From Bacteroidetes bacterium GWF2_38_335 (GTDB taxonomy: Bacteria > Bacteroidota > Bacteroidia > Bacteroidales > GWF2-38-335), in the NCBI GenBank assembly GCA_001769535.1, contig MEOH01000002.1, positions 1 through 64,000 on the forward strand: 64,000 bases of DNA. Direction: 5' to 3'. Positions 25,554-34,343 of the stretch are shown here, piece after piece. Within the stretch, counting starts at the first letter, position 1. Each line of letters starts with the position of its first letter. The notes beneath the pieces are model-generated. The model was given only the letters and a program-made list of their open reading frames with translations, had not been told where the DNA came from and did not search any database. A program made the position numbers and the translations under genes.

Positions 25554-28500
25554 TGTTTTTATCGTTTTTATAGTATGCGACACCTCCCCATGACTGAGTA
25601 ACCTCCCTGTATTCATTGGCAATACCGCTTCTCACAACAATATATCTTTTGATCTTTTTTGTTCTCATTTCATAATCCTCTCGGGTCACGCCTTCCGGAT
25701 ACCTGGTAGCCAAGTCTTTAAGGTATTTATTTCTATCTTCGTCACTGGCAAAAATAAGATCCTTAAGCTGTTTACTTTCCTCAATAGCCTTATCACACTC
25801 AGCAATTTTCGTTTTTGGATATTGTTCATCAGGTTTAATGCCCAAAGCGGCAGTGTATTCTTTTTTAGCAGCTTCCCATTTACCTGATCCAAAAAATCCA
25901 TCCCCACGGGCAATAGCATCTTTATAATTCTGTTCTTTCTGCTTTTCTGCAGCAGCCTGATCAAGAATAGCAGTAATTTGTCCGAGTTTCTGTTTTGGAT
26001 ATTGTTCATCAGGTTTTATTCTGACAGCTTTAGAAAAGCTTCCTTTGGCTTCTTCGTATTTCTTGGCGTTAAAAGAGGCATCCCCTGCTTTGATAAGTTC
26101 GGCATATTCCTTATCGGCAAGTGCCTGATTTGCTTTTTTGGCAATGATGTCATCAATTTCCCTGATTCTGTTTTTCGGATATGCTTCATCAGGCTTTACC
26201 AAAGAAGCTTTATTGTATTCGGCTTTTGCCTCGTTCAGTTTATCGGTATCATAAAACCCATCGGCCTTGGCAATAGCGTCATTGTATTGCTTATCCTTTT
26301 CTGCGGTTGCTTTGGCATCTGCAAGCAGTTTATCAATTTCTGCAATCCTGTTTTTAGGGTGCAATTCTGCAGGTTTAAGAGCAAGAGCTTTGTTGTATTC
26401 TGTTTTAGCTTCAGCATATTTCTTTTCTGTAAAAAGAGCATCCGCAGCAAGAATTGCATCACTAAATGCTTTTTCTTTATCGGCGGCGCTTTTCGCATCA
26501 GCAATCAGCTTGTCAATTTCTGCAATTTTTGTTTTAGGATATTGTTCCGTTGATTTAATCGCCAATGCAGCGTTATAGCCTGTTTTGGCCTCATCATATT
26601 TCTTTGCATTGAATGAAGCATCAGCTTTGGCAATGGCATCATTGTATGCCTTATCCTTTTCAGCAGCAACTTTTTGATCGGCGATCAGTTTGTCAATTTC
26701 AGCAATTTTGGTTTTCGGGTACTGTTCATTTGCTTTAATTGCCAGAGCAGCGTTATAGCCCGACTTAGCCTCTTCGTATTTTTTTGCACTAAGCGATGCA
26801 TCAGCTTTTGAAATCGCATCCTGATAGGCTTTATCTTTTTCGGCAGCAGCCATTTGATCGGCAAGGATTTTGTCAATCTCTGCAATTTTTGTTTTCGGAT
26901 ATTGTTCCGTCGACTTTATGGCAAGAGCTGAGTTGTAGCTGGATTTAGCTTCCTCATATTTCTTTGAATTGAATGAGGCATCAGCTTTGGCAATGGCATC
27001 ATTGTATGCTTTTTCCTTATCAGCCGCAGCTTTTTGATCAGCTAAAATCTTATCAATTTCAGCTATTTTTGTTTTCGGGTATTGTTCGTCAGCTTTAATA
27101 GCAGTGGCTTTATTGTATTCGGTTTTTGCCTCGGAATATTTCTGAGTACCAAAGAACCCATCAGCTTTGGCAATGGCATCATTATATGCTTTTTCCTTTT
27201 CGGCAGCTGATTTTTGATCGGCCAGAATTTTATCAATCTCAGCTATTTTTGTTTTAGGATATTGCTCAGTCGACTTTATAGCAAGAGCTGCGTTGTAGCC
27301 TGATTTGGCTTCATCGTATTTCTTTGCATTTAATGAGGCATCAGCTTTGGCAATGGCGTCCTGATAGGCTTTATCTTTTTCTGCTGCAGCAAGCTGGTCG
27401 GCAAGAATTTTATCAATTTCCGCAATCTTTGTTTTCGGATATTGTTCAGTCGACTTTATAGCCAGAGCAGAGTTGTAGCCTGATTTTGCTTCATCGTATT
27501 TTTTAGCACTAAGTGAAGCATCGGCTTTTGAAATTGCATCCTGATATGCCTTATCTTTTTCGGCAGCAGCCATTTGATCGGCAAGGATTTTATCGATCTC
27601 TGCGATTTTTGTTTTAGGATATTGCTCTGTGGATTTTATAGCCAGAGCTGAGTTGTAGCCGGATTTAGCTTCCTCATATTTCTTAGAGTTAAATGAAGCA
27701 TCAGCTTTGGCAATTGCATCCTGATAAGCCTTATCTTTTTCGGCGGCAGCTTTTTGGTCGGCCAGAATTTTATCAATCTCCGCTATTTTTGTTTTAGGAT
27801 ATTCCTCGGTTGATTTAATTGCAAGCGCAGAATTGTAGGATGATTTTGCCTCGTCATATTTTTTCGAGGCTAAAGATGCATCAGCTTTGGCGATGGCATC
27901 TTTGTATGCTTTATCTTTTTCGGCAGCGGCCATTTGATCGGCCAGAATTTTTTCAATTTCGGCGATCTTAGTTTTTGGATATTGCTCAGTCGACTTTATA
28001 GCAAGAGCTGCGTTGTAGCCTGTTTTGGCTTCATCGTATTTCTTTGCATTTAACGAAGCATCAGCTTTGGCGACGGCGTCCTGATAGGCTTTATCTTTTT
28101 CTGCGGCAGCAAGCTGGTCGGCCAGAATTTTGTCAATTTCGGCAATCTTTGTTTTCGGATATTGTTCAGTCGACTTAATAGCCAGAGCTGAGTTGTAGCC
28201 TGATTTGGCTTCATCGTATTTTTTAGCACTAAGTGAGGCATCAGCTTTTGAAATTGCATCCTGATAGGCTTTATCTTTTTCGGCTGCGGCCATTTGATCG
28301 GCAAGAATTTTATCGATTTCTGCGATTTTGGTTTTAGGATATTGCTCTGTGGATTTTATTGAAAGGGCTGAGTTGTAGCCTGATTTGGCTTCGTCATATT
28401 TCTTAGAGTTAAAAGAAGCATCGGCTTTGGCAATCGCGTCCTGATAAGCCTTATCCTTTTCTGCTGCAGCTTTTTGGTCAGCTAATATTTTATCAATCTC

Positions 28501-31119
28501 GGCAATTTTTGTTTTCGGATATTCCTCGGTTGATTTAATAGCAAGTGCAGAATTGTAGGATGATTTTGCCTCGTCATATTTTTTCGAGGCCAAAGATGCA
28601 TCAGCTTTGGCGATGGCATCATTGTATGCCTTATCTTTTTCGGCAGCGGCCATTTGATCAGCCAGAATTTTTTCAATTTCGGCGATCTTAGTTTTTGGAT
28701 ATTGCTCCGTCGATTTAATTGCAAGAGCTGCGTTGTAGCCTGATTTGGCTTCATCGTATTTCTTTGCATTTAATGAAGCATCAGCTTTGGCGATGGCGTC
28801 CTGATAGGCTTTATCTTTTTCTGCTGCGGCAAGTTGGTCGGCCAGAATTTTATCAATTTCCGCAATCTTTGTTTTCGGATATTGCTCAGTTGACTTTATA
28901 GCCAGAGCAGAGTTATAGCCGGATTTGGCTTCATCGTATTTTTTAGCATTAAGTGAAGCATCAGCTTTGGCTATGGCATCCTGATATGCCTTATCTTTTT
29001 CGGCAGCAGCCATTTGATCGGCAAGGATTTTATCGATCTCTGCGATTTTGGTTTTAGGATATTGTTCAGTCGACTTTATAGCCAGAGCTGAATTGTAGCC
29101 TGATTTGGCTTCATCGTATTTTTTAGCACTAAGTGAAGCATCAGCTTTGGCAATTGCATCCTGATAAGCCTTATCTTTTTCTGCTGCAGCCAGCTGGTCG
29201 GCCAGAATTTTATCAATCTCTGCAATTTTTGTTTTGGGATATTGTTCTGTGGATTTAATTGAAAGAGCTGAGTTGTAGCCTGATTTTGCCTCTTCGTATT
29301 TTTTAGCATTTAATGAAGCATCAGCTTTGGCAATGGCATCCTGATAGGCTTTATCTTTTTCGGCAGCAGCTTTCTGGTCGGCTAAAATTTTATCAATTTC
29401 GGCGATTTTAGTTTTGGGATATTCTTCATTTGATTTAAAAGAAAGCGCTGAGTTATAACTTGTTTTAGCTTCCTCGTATTTTTTCAGATTAAAAGAAGCA
29501 TCAGCTTTGGCAATGGCATCAGCATAAGCTTTTTCCTTATCGGCATTTGCTTTTTGATCGGCAAGGATTTTATCGATTTCTGATATTTTGGTTTTCGGAT
29601 ATTGTTCGGCAGGTTTCATGCCGGCAGCTTTATTGTACTCAGCTTTTGCTTCGGTATATTTTTGTGTATTAAACAAACCATCAGCGGCAGCAATCTGGTC
29701 CTGATAAGCTTTTTCCTTATCGGCGGCAGTTTTCTGGTCAGCCAGAAGTTTATCAATTTCTGCGATTTTGGTTTTCGGGTATTGCTCGGTGGGTTTGGTA
29801 TTAGAAGCATCAGTATATTTTGCTTTAGCTTCGGCTAATTTTTTTTCAGCCAAGAGGGCATCGGCAGCAGCAATTCTTTCTTTATATAATTGGTCTCTGT
29901 CGCTTTCAGCCTGCGCCTGTGCCAGTCTCCTGTCAATTTCAGCAATTCTGTCTGCCGGATATTTTTCCGCAGGTTTCATACCCAAAGCAAGGGTATATTG
30001 ATTTTTTGCTTCAGGATAATTGGTTGCAGTGAAAAACCCATCTCCTTTGGCAATAGCATCCTTATATGCTTTTTCCTTTTCAGCAAGAGCTTTCTGATCG
30101 CCCAGAAGTTTATCAATTTCGGCAATTTTCCCAATGGGATAAGCTTCATTTGGTTTTATTTTCAGAGCCGTTTCATATTCGGATTTAGCAGAAATATAAA
30201 CTTTCTTCTCCATATAAGAATCGCCTCTTGCAATGGCATTTTTATAATCCTGCTCTTTTTTTGCAGCTTCGTCGGCTGCATTTTTATTTTTAAGAATATT
30301 ATCAATTTCTGCAATCCTGTTTTTTGGATATGCTTCATTGGGTTTCAGTGCAAGGGCATCCTGATAGTCGGCTTTAGCCTCTTCGTATGCCTGATCTGCA
30401 AAAAAATCGTCTCCTGAAGCTATCAGGTCGTCATAGTTTCCTTCGTTCTTGCCTTGCTGAATCAACATTTTTTCGCACAGGTCAATCCTGATATCGGGGT
30501 ATTCAGGAAACGGATCAACATCAATAGCTTTTTCGTAAATTTTTATAGCTTCCTCATATTTTTTTTCTTTATAGAGGTCATCTGCCTGCTTAATAATTCT
30601 GTCATACTCAGTCTTTTTCAACTGTTTATGCTGGGCCATGATTTTATCAATCTGCGATTTCATTGAATTGGTATATGCCTCATCAAACTGGAAATCACCG
30701 GCGCCCTGAGAAAATTTTATTACTGTAACGGGCTGACTGAGCGCAGAAACATCCAATCCGTCCATCATATCAAAAAGTTCAATTGTAAAGGGATAAGACC
30801 AAACATATTGTTTTTCGGTGACAGCTGTTTCAAACTTAACTTTTTTGGTCACAAAATTTGCCTTTGAAAACTCAAGTATATAGGTTTTATCCAGATCCAG
30901 TTTGACCTCAAATTTTCCTTGGGCATCAGAAGTAGTAGATTTAACTACAGAACCATTTTCGAAAACTGTAATTTTTGCACCGGGAATATTATCGCGTTCC
31001 TGTTTAATTTTACCTTTAATTTCAACATAACCTCCCTGTTGTGAAAATGCAACAATGGAAAAAGCAATTAATATTACCGTAATCAACGGTTTATATAATG
31101 AATAATAGAATGGTCGCAT
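25516..31119 (-). CDS. Giant secreted protein with 27 TPR-like 60-residue repeats
   Basis: 1867 residues from the ATG at 31119 (MRPFYYSLYKPL); a TTG 24 nt upstream is less likely. A signal peptide (about 1-27, ending IVAFSQ) is followed by a carboxypeptidase-regulatory-like beta-domain (about 28-100, IKGKIKQERDNIPGAKITVFENG) and a linker. Then 1620 residues (170-1789) make exactly 27 units of 60, each resembling KAYQDAIAKADASL then KKYDEAK and EQYPKTKIAEIDKIL. Each is a TPR-like helical pair plus a third helix. The last 78 residues are a conserved cap: YPEGVTREDYE, IKRYIVVRSG and WGGVAYYKN. No T9SS sorting domain. The role is probably a long periplasmic or surface scaffold; the ABC genes downstream suggest a link to nutrient uptake, but this is inference. 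Confidence 0.88.
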   Translation of the reverse strand: MRPFYYSLYKPLITVILIAFSIVAFSQQGGYVEIKGKIKQERDNIPGAKITVFENGSVVKSTTSDAQGKFEVKLDLDKTYILEFSKANFVTKKVKFETAVTEKQYVWSYPFTIELFDMMDGLDVSALSQPVTVIKFSQGAGDFQFDEAYTNSMKSQIDKIMAQHKQLKKTEYDRIIKQADDLYKEKKYEEAIKIYEKAIDVDPFPEYPDIRIDLCEKMLIQQGKNEGNYDDLIASGDDFFADQAYEEAKADYQDALALKPNEAYPKNRIAEIDNILKNKNAADEAAKKEQDYKNAIARGDSYMEKKVYISAKSEYETALKIKPNEAYPIGKIAEIDKLLGDQKALAEKEKAYKDAIAKGDGFFTATNYPEAKNQYTLALGMKPAEKYPADRIAEIDRRLAQAQAESDRDQLYKERIAAADALLAEKKLAEAKAKYTDASNTKPTEQYPKTKIAEIDKLLADQKTAADKEKAYQDQIAAADGLFNTQKYTEAKAEYNKAAGMKPAEQYPKTKISEIDKILADQKANADKEKAYADAIAKADASFNLKKYEEAKTSYNSALSFKSNEEYPKTKIAEIDKILADQKAAAEKDKAYQDAIAKADASLNAKKYEEAKSGYNSALSIKSTEQYPKTKIAEIDKILADQLAAAEKDKAYQDAIAKADASLSAKKYDEAKSGYNSALAIKSTEQYPKTKIAEIDKILADQMAAAEKDKAYQDAIAKADASLNAKKYDEAKSGYNSALAIKSTEQYPKTKIAEIDKILADQLAAAEKDKAYQDAIAKADASLNAKKYDEAKSGYNAALAIKSTEQYPKTKIAEIEKILADQMAAAEKDKAYNDAIAKADASLASKKYDEAKSSYNSALAIKSTEEYPKTKIAEIDKILADQKAAAEKDKAYQDAIAKADASFNSKKYDEAKSGYNSALSIKSTEQYPKTKIAEIDKILADQMAAAEKDKAYQDAISKADASLSAKKYDEAKSGYNSALAIKSTEQYPKTKIAEIDKILADQLAAAEKDKAYQDAVAKADASLNAKKYDEAKTGYNAALAIKSTEQYPKTKIAEIEKILADQMAAAEKDKAYKDAIAKADASLASKKYDEAKSSYNSALAIKSTEEYPKTKIAEIDKILADQKAAAEKDKAYQDAIAKADASFNSKKYEEAKSGYNSALAIKSTEQYPKTKIAEIDKILADQMAAAEKDKAYQDAISKADASLSAKKYDEAKSGYNSALAIKSTEQYPKTKIAEIDKILADQLAAAEKDKAYQDAIAKADASLNAKKYDEAKSGYNAALAIKSTEQYPKTKIAEIDKILADQKSAAEKEKAYNDAIAKADGFFGTQKYSEAKTEYNKATAIKADEQYPKTKIAEIDKILADQKAAADKEKAYNDAIAKADASFNSKKYEEAKSSYNSALAIKSTEQYPKTKIAEIDKILADQMAAAEKDKAYQDAISKADASLSAKKYEEAKSGYNAALAIKANEQYPKTKIAEIDKLIADQKVAAEKDKAYNDAIAKADASFNAKKYDEAKTGYNAALAIKSTEQYPKTKIAEIDKLIADAKSAADKEKAFSDAILAADALFTEKKYAEAKTEYNKALALKPAELHPKNRIAEIDKLLADAKATAEKDKQYNDAIAKADGFYDTDKLNEAKAEYNKASLVKPDEAYPKNRIREIDDIIAKKANQALADKEYAELIKAGDASFNAKKYEEAKGSFSKAVRIKPDEQYPKQKLGQITAILDQAAAEKQKEQNYKDAIARGDGFFGSGKWEAAKKEYTAALGIKPDEQYPKTKIAECDKAIEESKQLKDLIFASDEDRNKYLKDLATRYPEGVTREDYEMRTKKIKRYIVVRSGIANEYREVTQSWGGVAYYKNDKNIESAEFYQAIKN
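25753..30612 (-). repeat. 4,860-bp array of 27 x 180-bp coding repeats
   Basis: The array length is exactly 27 x 180 bp. Units near both ends are divergent. Units 7-23 are much closer to each other. Two tandem 720-bp blocks, 28093-28812 (units 11-14) and 27373-28092 (units 15-18), match unit for unit in their distinctive residues (EKILADQM, then SLASKK, SFNSKK and AISKADASLSAKK). Confidence 0.92.
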
Positions 31120-31231
31120 TAAGTTTTTCTTTTGATAAACCAAATATTGTGCCTAATTTATTAATTAGCAAATATAAAAAATTTAAGTCAAATAATAAAT
31201 GACTGAATCAGGTTATTTTGATCAAAACAAA

Positions 31232-31260
31232 AAAGGCCAAAGAAATGTTCAATGGCCTTT
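31232..31260 (-). terminator. Terminator of the DUF5606 gene
   Basis: 8-bp stem AAAGGCCA/TGGCCTTT with a 13-nt loop, followed on the minus strand by a T-rich run, 19 nt after the stop. Confidence 0.7.
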
Positions 31261-31279
31261 AAAAACATATTTTCAGTAG

Positions 31280-31729
31280 CTATTCTTTGACTTCTTCTGC
31301 AGGTTTTTCTTCAATTTCTGCACTTTCTTCACTTTCTTCACTTTTTTCATCAAAATTAAGCAAGTCCATTTTCTGAAGCAAGTTATACCAAACAATAACT
31401 TTTTTAATATCAGAAACATACACCTTTTCCCTATCATATTCCGGAAGAATTGCTTCAAAATATGCTTTCAAGTTATCGGAAGATGATTTTGGATCAACAG
31501 CCAGTCCTTTATTTTCTTTTTCAGCAATTCTTTTAAACACTTCTTTTAACGCCACCTCTTCGCTTTCAGTATAAATAGCTATATCTTCGAGCGCACTAAC
31601 CTTTGAAGTTGTGTATGCAGGAATTCTCTTTTTAGTTTCAAGCGATTCAACGATAATCCCGTTTTTTGTTTGTGAAACCATCTTAAACAAACCCGGTTGT
31701 CCTGCAATTGATAAAATATCTTTAAGCAT
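31280..31729 (-). CDS. DUF5606 family protein
   Basis: 149 residues. The N-terminal part (MLKDILSIAGQPGLFKMVSQTKNGIIVESLETKKR) matches the conserved start of DUF5606 proteins of Bacteroidota, with small SH3-like strands. The middle is helical (VALKEVFKRIAEKEN, LKAYFEAILPEYDREKVY) and the C-terminus is a highly acidic tail of Glu and Ser repeats. No enzymatic motif; cytoplasmic. It is downstream of coaE by 119 nt and has a possible -7 box TATTTTTG at 31753-31760, so it may be transcribed on its own. Function unknown. Confidence 0.85.
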   Translation of the reverse strand: MLKDILSIAGQPGLFKMVSQTKNGIIVESLETKKRIPAYTTSKVSALEDIAIYTESEEVALKEVFKRIAEKENKGLAVDPKSSSDNLKAYFEAILPEYDREKVYVSDIKKVIVWYNLLQKMDLLNFDEKSEESEESAEIEEKPAEEVKE

Positions 31730-31848
31730 AAATTATTATTTTAGTTCTGCTGCAAAAATAACACTACTGATAAATACCCTTTGACATGAAGAAAAAAACT
31801 TATCAACAAATATTGTGAAAACTAATGAAAAGGGAAATTAAAGATCTG

Positions 31849-32433
31849 TTACGGGTTTATTTGTATGATTTTATTATGAAAATGAATGATTTGAGGGATT
31901 AATGCATGGTGGCCATCATTATTAATAAAGACAGCATTTTTTTCAAGAAACTGAATGTCGTTCAATTGTGTTTTCATTCTTGCTTCAATTTCGCTTCTTT
32001 CCGATCCATCCCTTTCCATAACTCGTTGCAGTCTGACAGCATGCGGAGCAGTTACCACAATGGTTTCGTCAACAAATTCAGATGCCCCGCTTTCAAAAAG
32101 AATTGCCGATTCAATAATAACATAAGGGGATGATTGTTTTTTAATCCAATTTGCAAATGAGGAAAAAACATGTGGATGGATTAAAGAATTAAGCAATTTC
32201 AGTTTTTCGGGATTATTAAAAACTAATGAAGCAAGTTTTTTTCTGTCAATTTCCCCGTTATCCAGTTTAACATCAAACTGAGCAAAAATTTGATTTTTAA
32301 GTAACGAGTCTGAGTGAATAATTGACTTAGCCTCAATATCGGCATTAAAAACGGGGATGCCCATTGCTTTGAATATCATGCAGACAGTCGATTTTCCACT
32401 ACCAATTCCTCCGGTTACACCAACTTTGATCAT
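31849..32433 (-). CDS. coaE: Dephospho-CoA kinase
   Basis: 194 residues, normal length. It phosphorylates the 3'-OH of dephospho-CoA, the last step of CoA synthesis. P-loop GGIGSGKST at about 8-16; FNADIEAKSI carries the conserved Asp; LIHPHVFSSF and YVIIESAILFESG are family landmarks; the lid Arg region is VRLQRVMERDGSERSEIEAR. Its ATG overlaps the stop of the ybbR-like gene by 4 nt. It is the last gene of the nusB operon. Confidence 0.96.
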   Translation of the reverse strand: MIKVGVTGGIGSGKSTVCMIFKAMGIPVFNADIEAKSIIHSDSLLKNQIFAQFDVKLDNGEIDRKKLASLVFNNPEKLKLLNSLIHPHVFSSFANWIKKQSSPYVIIESAILFESGASEFVDETIVVTAPHAVRLQRVMERDGSERSEIEARMKTQLNDIQFLEKNAVFINNDGHHALIPQIIHFHNKIIQINP

Positions 32434-33425
32434 TTTTTTTCAATTAGGAATCTGACTTTGTTTGGAGAGAAATTTACTGTATGCAGCCATGAAGGATACT
32501 TTTCAATTCTAACCTTTGCTTTCTGATCCGTTTTGTCAATAGTTAAAAAATCCACAACCGGATTAAACAGTTCGGGTTTAACCTTATCGTAATCGCTTAG
32601 CAATACAGTACAAACAACTTTAACAGTAGATGGTAAAAGTCTGACGTTAAAATTTTCAGGCACATTGATTATCTGAATAGGTACTTCAAGAGAGGTTTCG
32701 GTATATTTCTCAACACTGATTCTGATCACAACTTCATTTTCTGAAAAATTCAAACCGGTGTGTGTTTTCAAATGTATTTTGCGGTCGACAGAAGTACTTA
32801 ATCCTCTGTAATTCAACTTCTCTGTATAAACACACTTCATTGAATCCAAAATAATTTTTGGTCCGGAAACTTCAACAGAATCCGGAATAACAGAAGCATA
32901 TCCTTTTTGGGCAAATTGTTTTTCAAATTCAATATCCAGATCAGGTCTTACCGGAAGTTTTTTCACTGTAAGTTCTGAAACATATACAAAAACAGTGTCG
33001 GGAATGACTTTAATTACCTCTATTTCACTACTGATTTGTGCTCTTATATCTTCAATATTTTCAGAAAGAAGGATATAATACTTATCACCGTTTCCTGAAA
33101 AAGTTTTGTGTAATGGAAATTTCTTAGGATTAAGAATAACAGGTTCCGAAGGCGGTGAAATGTAATAATTAATCAATCTGAATCCATCAGAATTCACTAA
33201 TAATGATAGCGTATCGGGCCATTCGGCCACAATAGCGGTACCGGTTGACGGACTAACAAAGCTAACTGGAAACCGGATGCGTTCATTGTAATCCTTGTTC
33301 AGCACATTAAATAACCAGAAAAGAGAAGAAAGAAAAAGGAAGAAAATAAATACAAGCAATTTTTTATCCGGCCTGAGGTATTCAAGCTTAAACTCTTTAA
33401 TCCTTTTAAAAAAAACTGAACTCAA
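32430..33425 (-). CDS. YbbR-like domain protein (CdaR-type)
   Basis: 331 residues. A short cytoplasmic start with LEYLRPDKKLLVF, one membrane helix (about 24-45, LVFIFFLFLSSLFWLFNVL), and then an extracytoplasmic region with several YbbR repeats of about 80-90 residues (VYVSELTVKKLPVRPDLDIEF; YASVIPDSVEVSGPKIILDSM). In Firmicutes CdaR regulates the diadenylate cyclase CdaA; no cdaA is adjacent here, so the function is inferred only from family. It is 84 nt after yajC and coupled to coaE. Confidence 0.87.
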   Translation of the reverse strand: MSSVFFKRIKEFKLEYLRPDKKLLVFIFFLFLSSLFWLFNVLNKDYNERIRFPVSFVSPSTGTAIVAEWPDTLSLLVNSDGFRLINYYISPPSEPVILNPKKFPLHKTFSGNGDKYYILLSENIEDIRAQISSEIEVIKVIPDTVFVYVSELTVKKLPVRPDLDIEFEKQFAQKGYASVIPDSVEVSGPKIILDSMKCVYTEKLNYRGLSTSVDRKIHLKTHTGLNFSENEVVIRISVEKYTETSLEVPIQIINVPENFNVRLLPSTVKVVCTVLLSDYDKVKPELFNPVVDFLTIDKTDQKAKVRIEKYPSWLHTVNFSPNKVRFLIEKK

Positions 33426-33509
33426 AACAACAGTTGATTATTAATTTAAGGTCCAAATTAGTTATAATAATCCAAAAAACAAAAAAGGGTTATTACTAAC
33501 CCCTTTTCA

Positions 33510-33833
33510 TTATTTTTGCGGAGCTGCGTCCGTCATATCCTTTATGACAGCATTGATATCAATACGAAGCCTCATTTTATCTTCGACTTCTATAATAACA
33601 ATATTATCTTTAATTTCAGCTATCTTTCCATATATTCCGCCTGTGGTAACAATTTTGTCACCTTTGGCAAGACTTTCCCTGAACTTTCTGAGTTCCTTCT
33701 GTTTTCTCATCTGAGGTCTGATCATAAAGAAATAGAAAACTCCGATAATGAGTACAAGAAAAAGCAACTGGGCTCCGCCGCCGCCTTCTCCACCTTCAGA
33801 TCCGGCCATTAAAAATACAAATTGGTTCATCAT
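33510..33833 (-). CDS. yajC: Preprotein translocase subunit YajC
   Basis: 107 residues. One N-terminal membrane helix (about 20-42, AQLLFLVLIIGVFYFFMIRPQ) after a Gly/Glu-rich start, then the cytoplasmic conserved domain KELRKFRESLAKGDKIVTTGGIYGKIAEIKDN. YajC is an accessory part of the SecDF complex in protein export. Starts at 33833 and 33830 (two Met) are both possible. It is 20 nt after the DUF1573 gene in the nusB operon. Confidence 0.95.
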   Translation of the reverse strand: MMNQFVFLMAGSEGGEGGGGAQLLFLVLIIGVFYFFMIRPQMRKQKELRKFRESLAKGDKIVTTGGIYGKIAEIKDNIVIIEVEDKMRLRIDINAVIKDMTDAAPQK

Positions 33834-33853
33834 GATATATAAATTATAATTGT

Positions 33854-34318
33854 TTACGGTATTTCAACCTCACCGGTAATGGTGAGCTTGTGTGTATTGG
33901 GTTGTGTGTTAGCCAGAATAGTTACAGACTTATTGATTTTTCCTTCTTTTCCGGAACTGTCAAAAATCACTTCAATTTCACCTTCCTCACCGGGTGCTAC
34001 CGGTTCTTTTGAATATCTGGGAATAGTACAACCGCAACTGGCATTTGCATCTGTAATAACAAGGTCGGCATTTCCGGTGTTGGTAAATCTGAAAGTATAT
34101 GAAACAGATTCGCCCTGAATGATTGTTCCGAAATGATGATCAGTATGCCTGAAAGAAATTTCAGGAAGTTTCTTTTCAGAATCACTTCCATCAGCCGAAT
34201 CCGGATTTTTGATCATATTTGTTTCCAAATTTTCCTTTTCATCCTTATCAGAATTATTACAGGAATAAAAACTGGTAAGAGCCAGTCCGATAACCATTAA
34301 TAAAACTACCTTTTTCAT
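33854..34318 (-). CDS. DUF1573 lipoprotein
   Basis: 154 residues from the ATG at 34318 (MKKVVLLMVIGLAL); an in-frame ATG 21 nt upstream would only lengthen the signal. The lipobox is SFYSC (Cys about 20) followed by an acidic linker. The C-terminal domain is DUF1573, an immunoglobulin-like fold: HHFGTIIQGESVSYTFRFTNTG, ITDANASCGCTIPRY and GEIEVIFDSSGKEG. The Cys-Gly-Cys in SCGC is a family hallmark. Function unknown. It lies between nusB and yajC in an order seen across Bacteroidota. Confidence 0.92.
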   Translation of the reverse strand: MKKVVLLMVIGLALTSFYSCNNSDKDEKENLETNMIKNPDSADGSDSEKKLPEISFRHTDHHFGTIIQGESVSYTFRFTNTGNADLVITDANASCGCTIPRYSKEPVAPGEEGEIEVIFDSSGKEGKINKSVTILANTQPNTHKLTITGEVEIP

Positions 34319-34343
34319 AATTTCAAAATTTAAGGACACAAAG

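Noticed and set aside
25978-30666. Many rightward open frames of 60-190 codons opposite the giant repeat gene
   Set aside because: They repeat with the 180-bp period and arise only because the coding repeat lacks stops in antisense frames; no signals or families.
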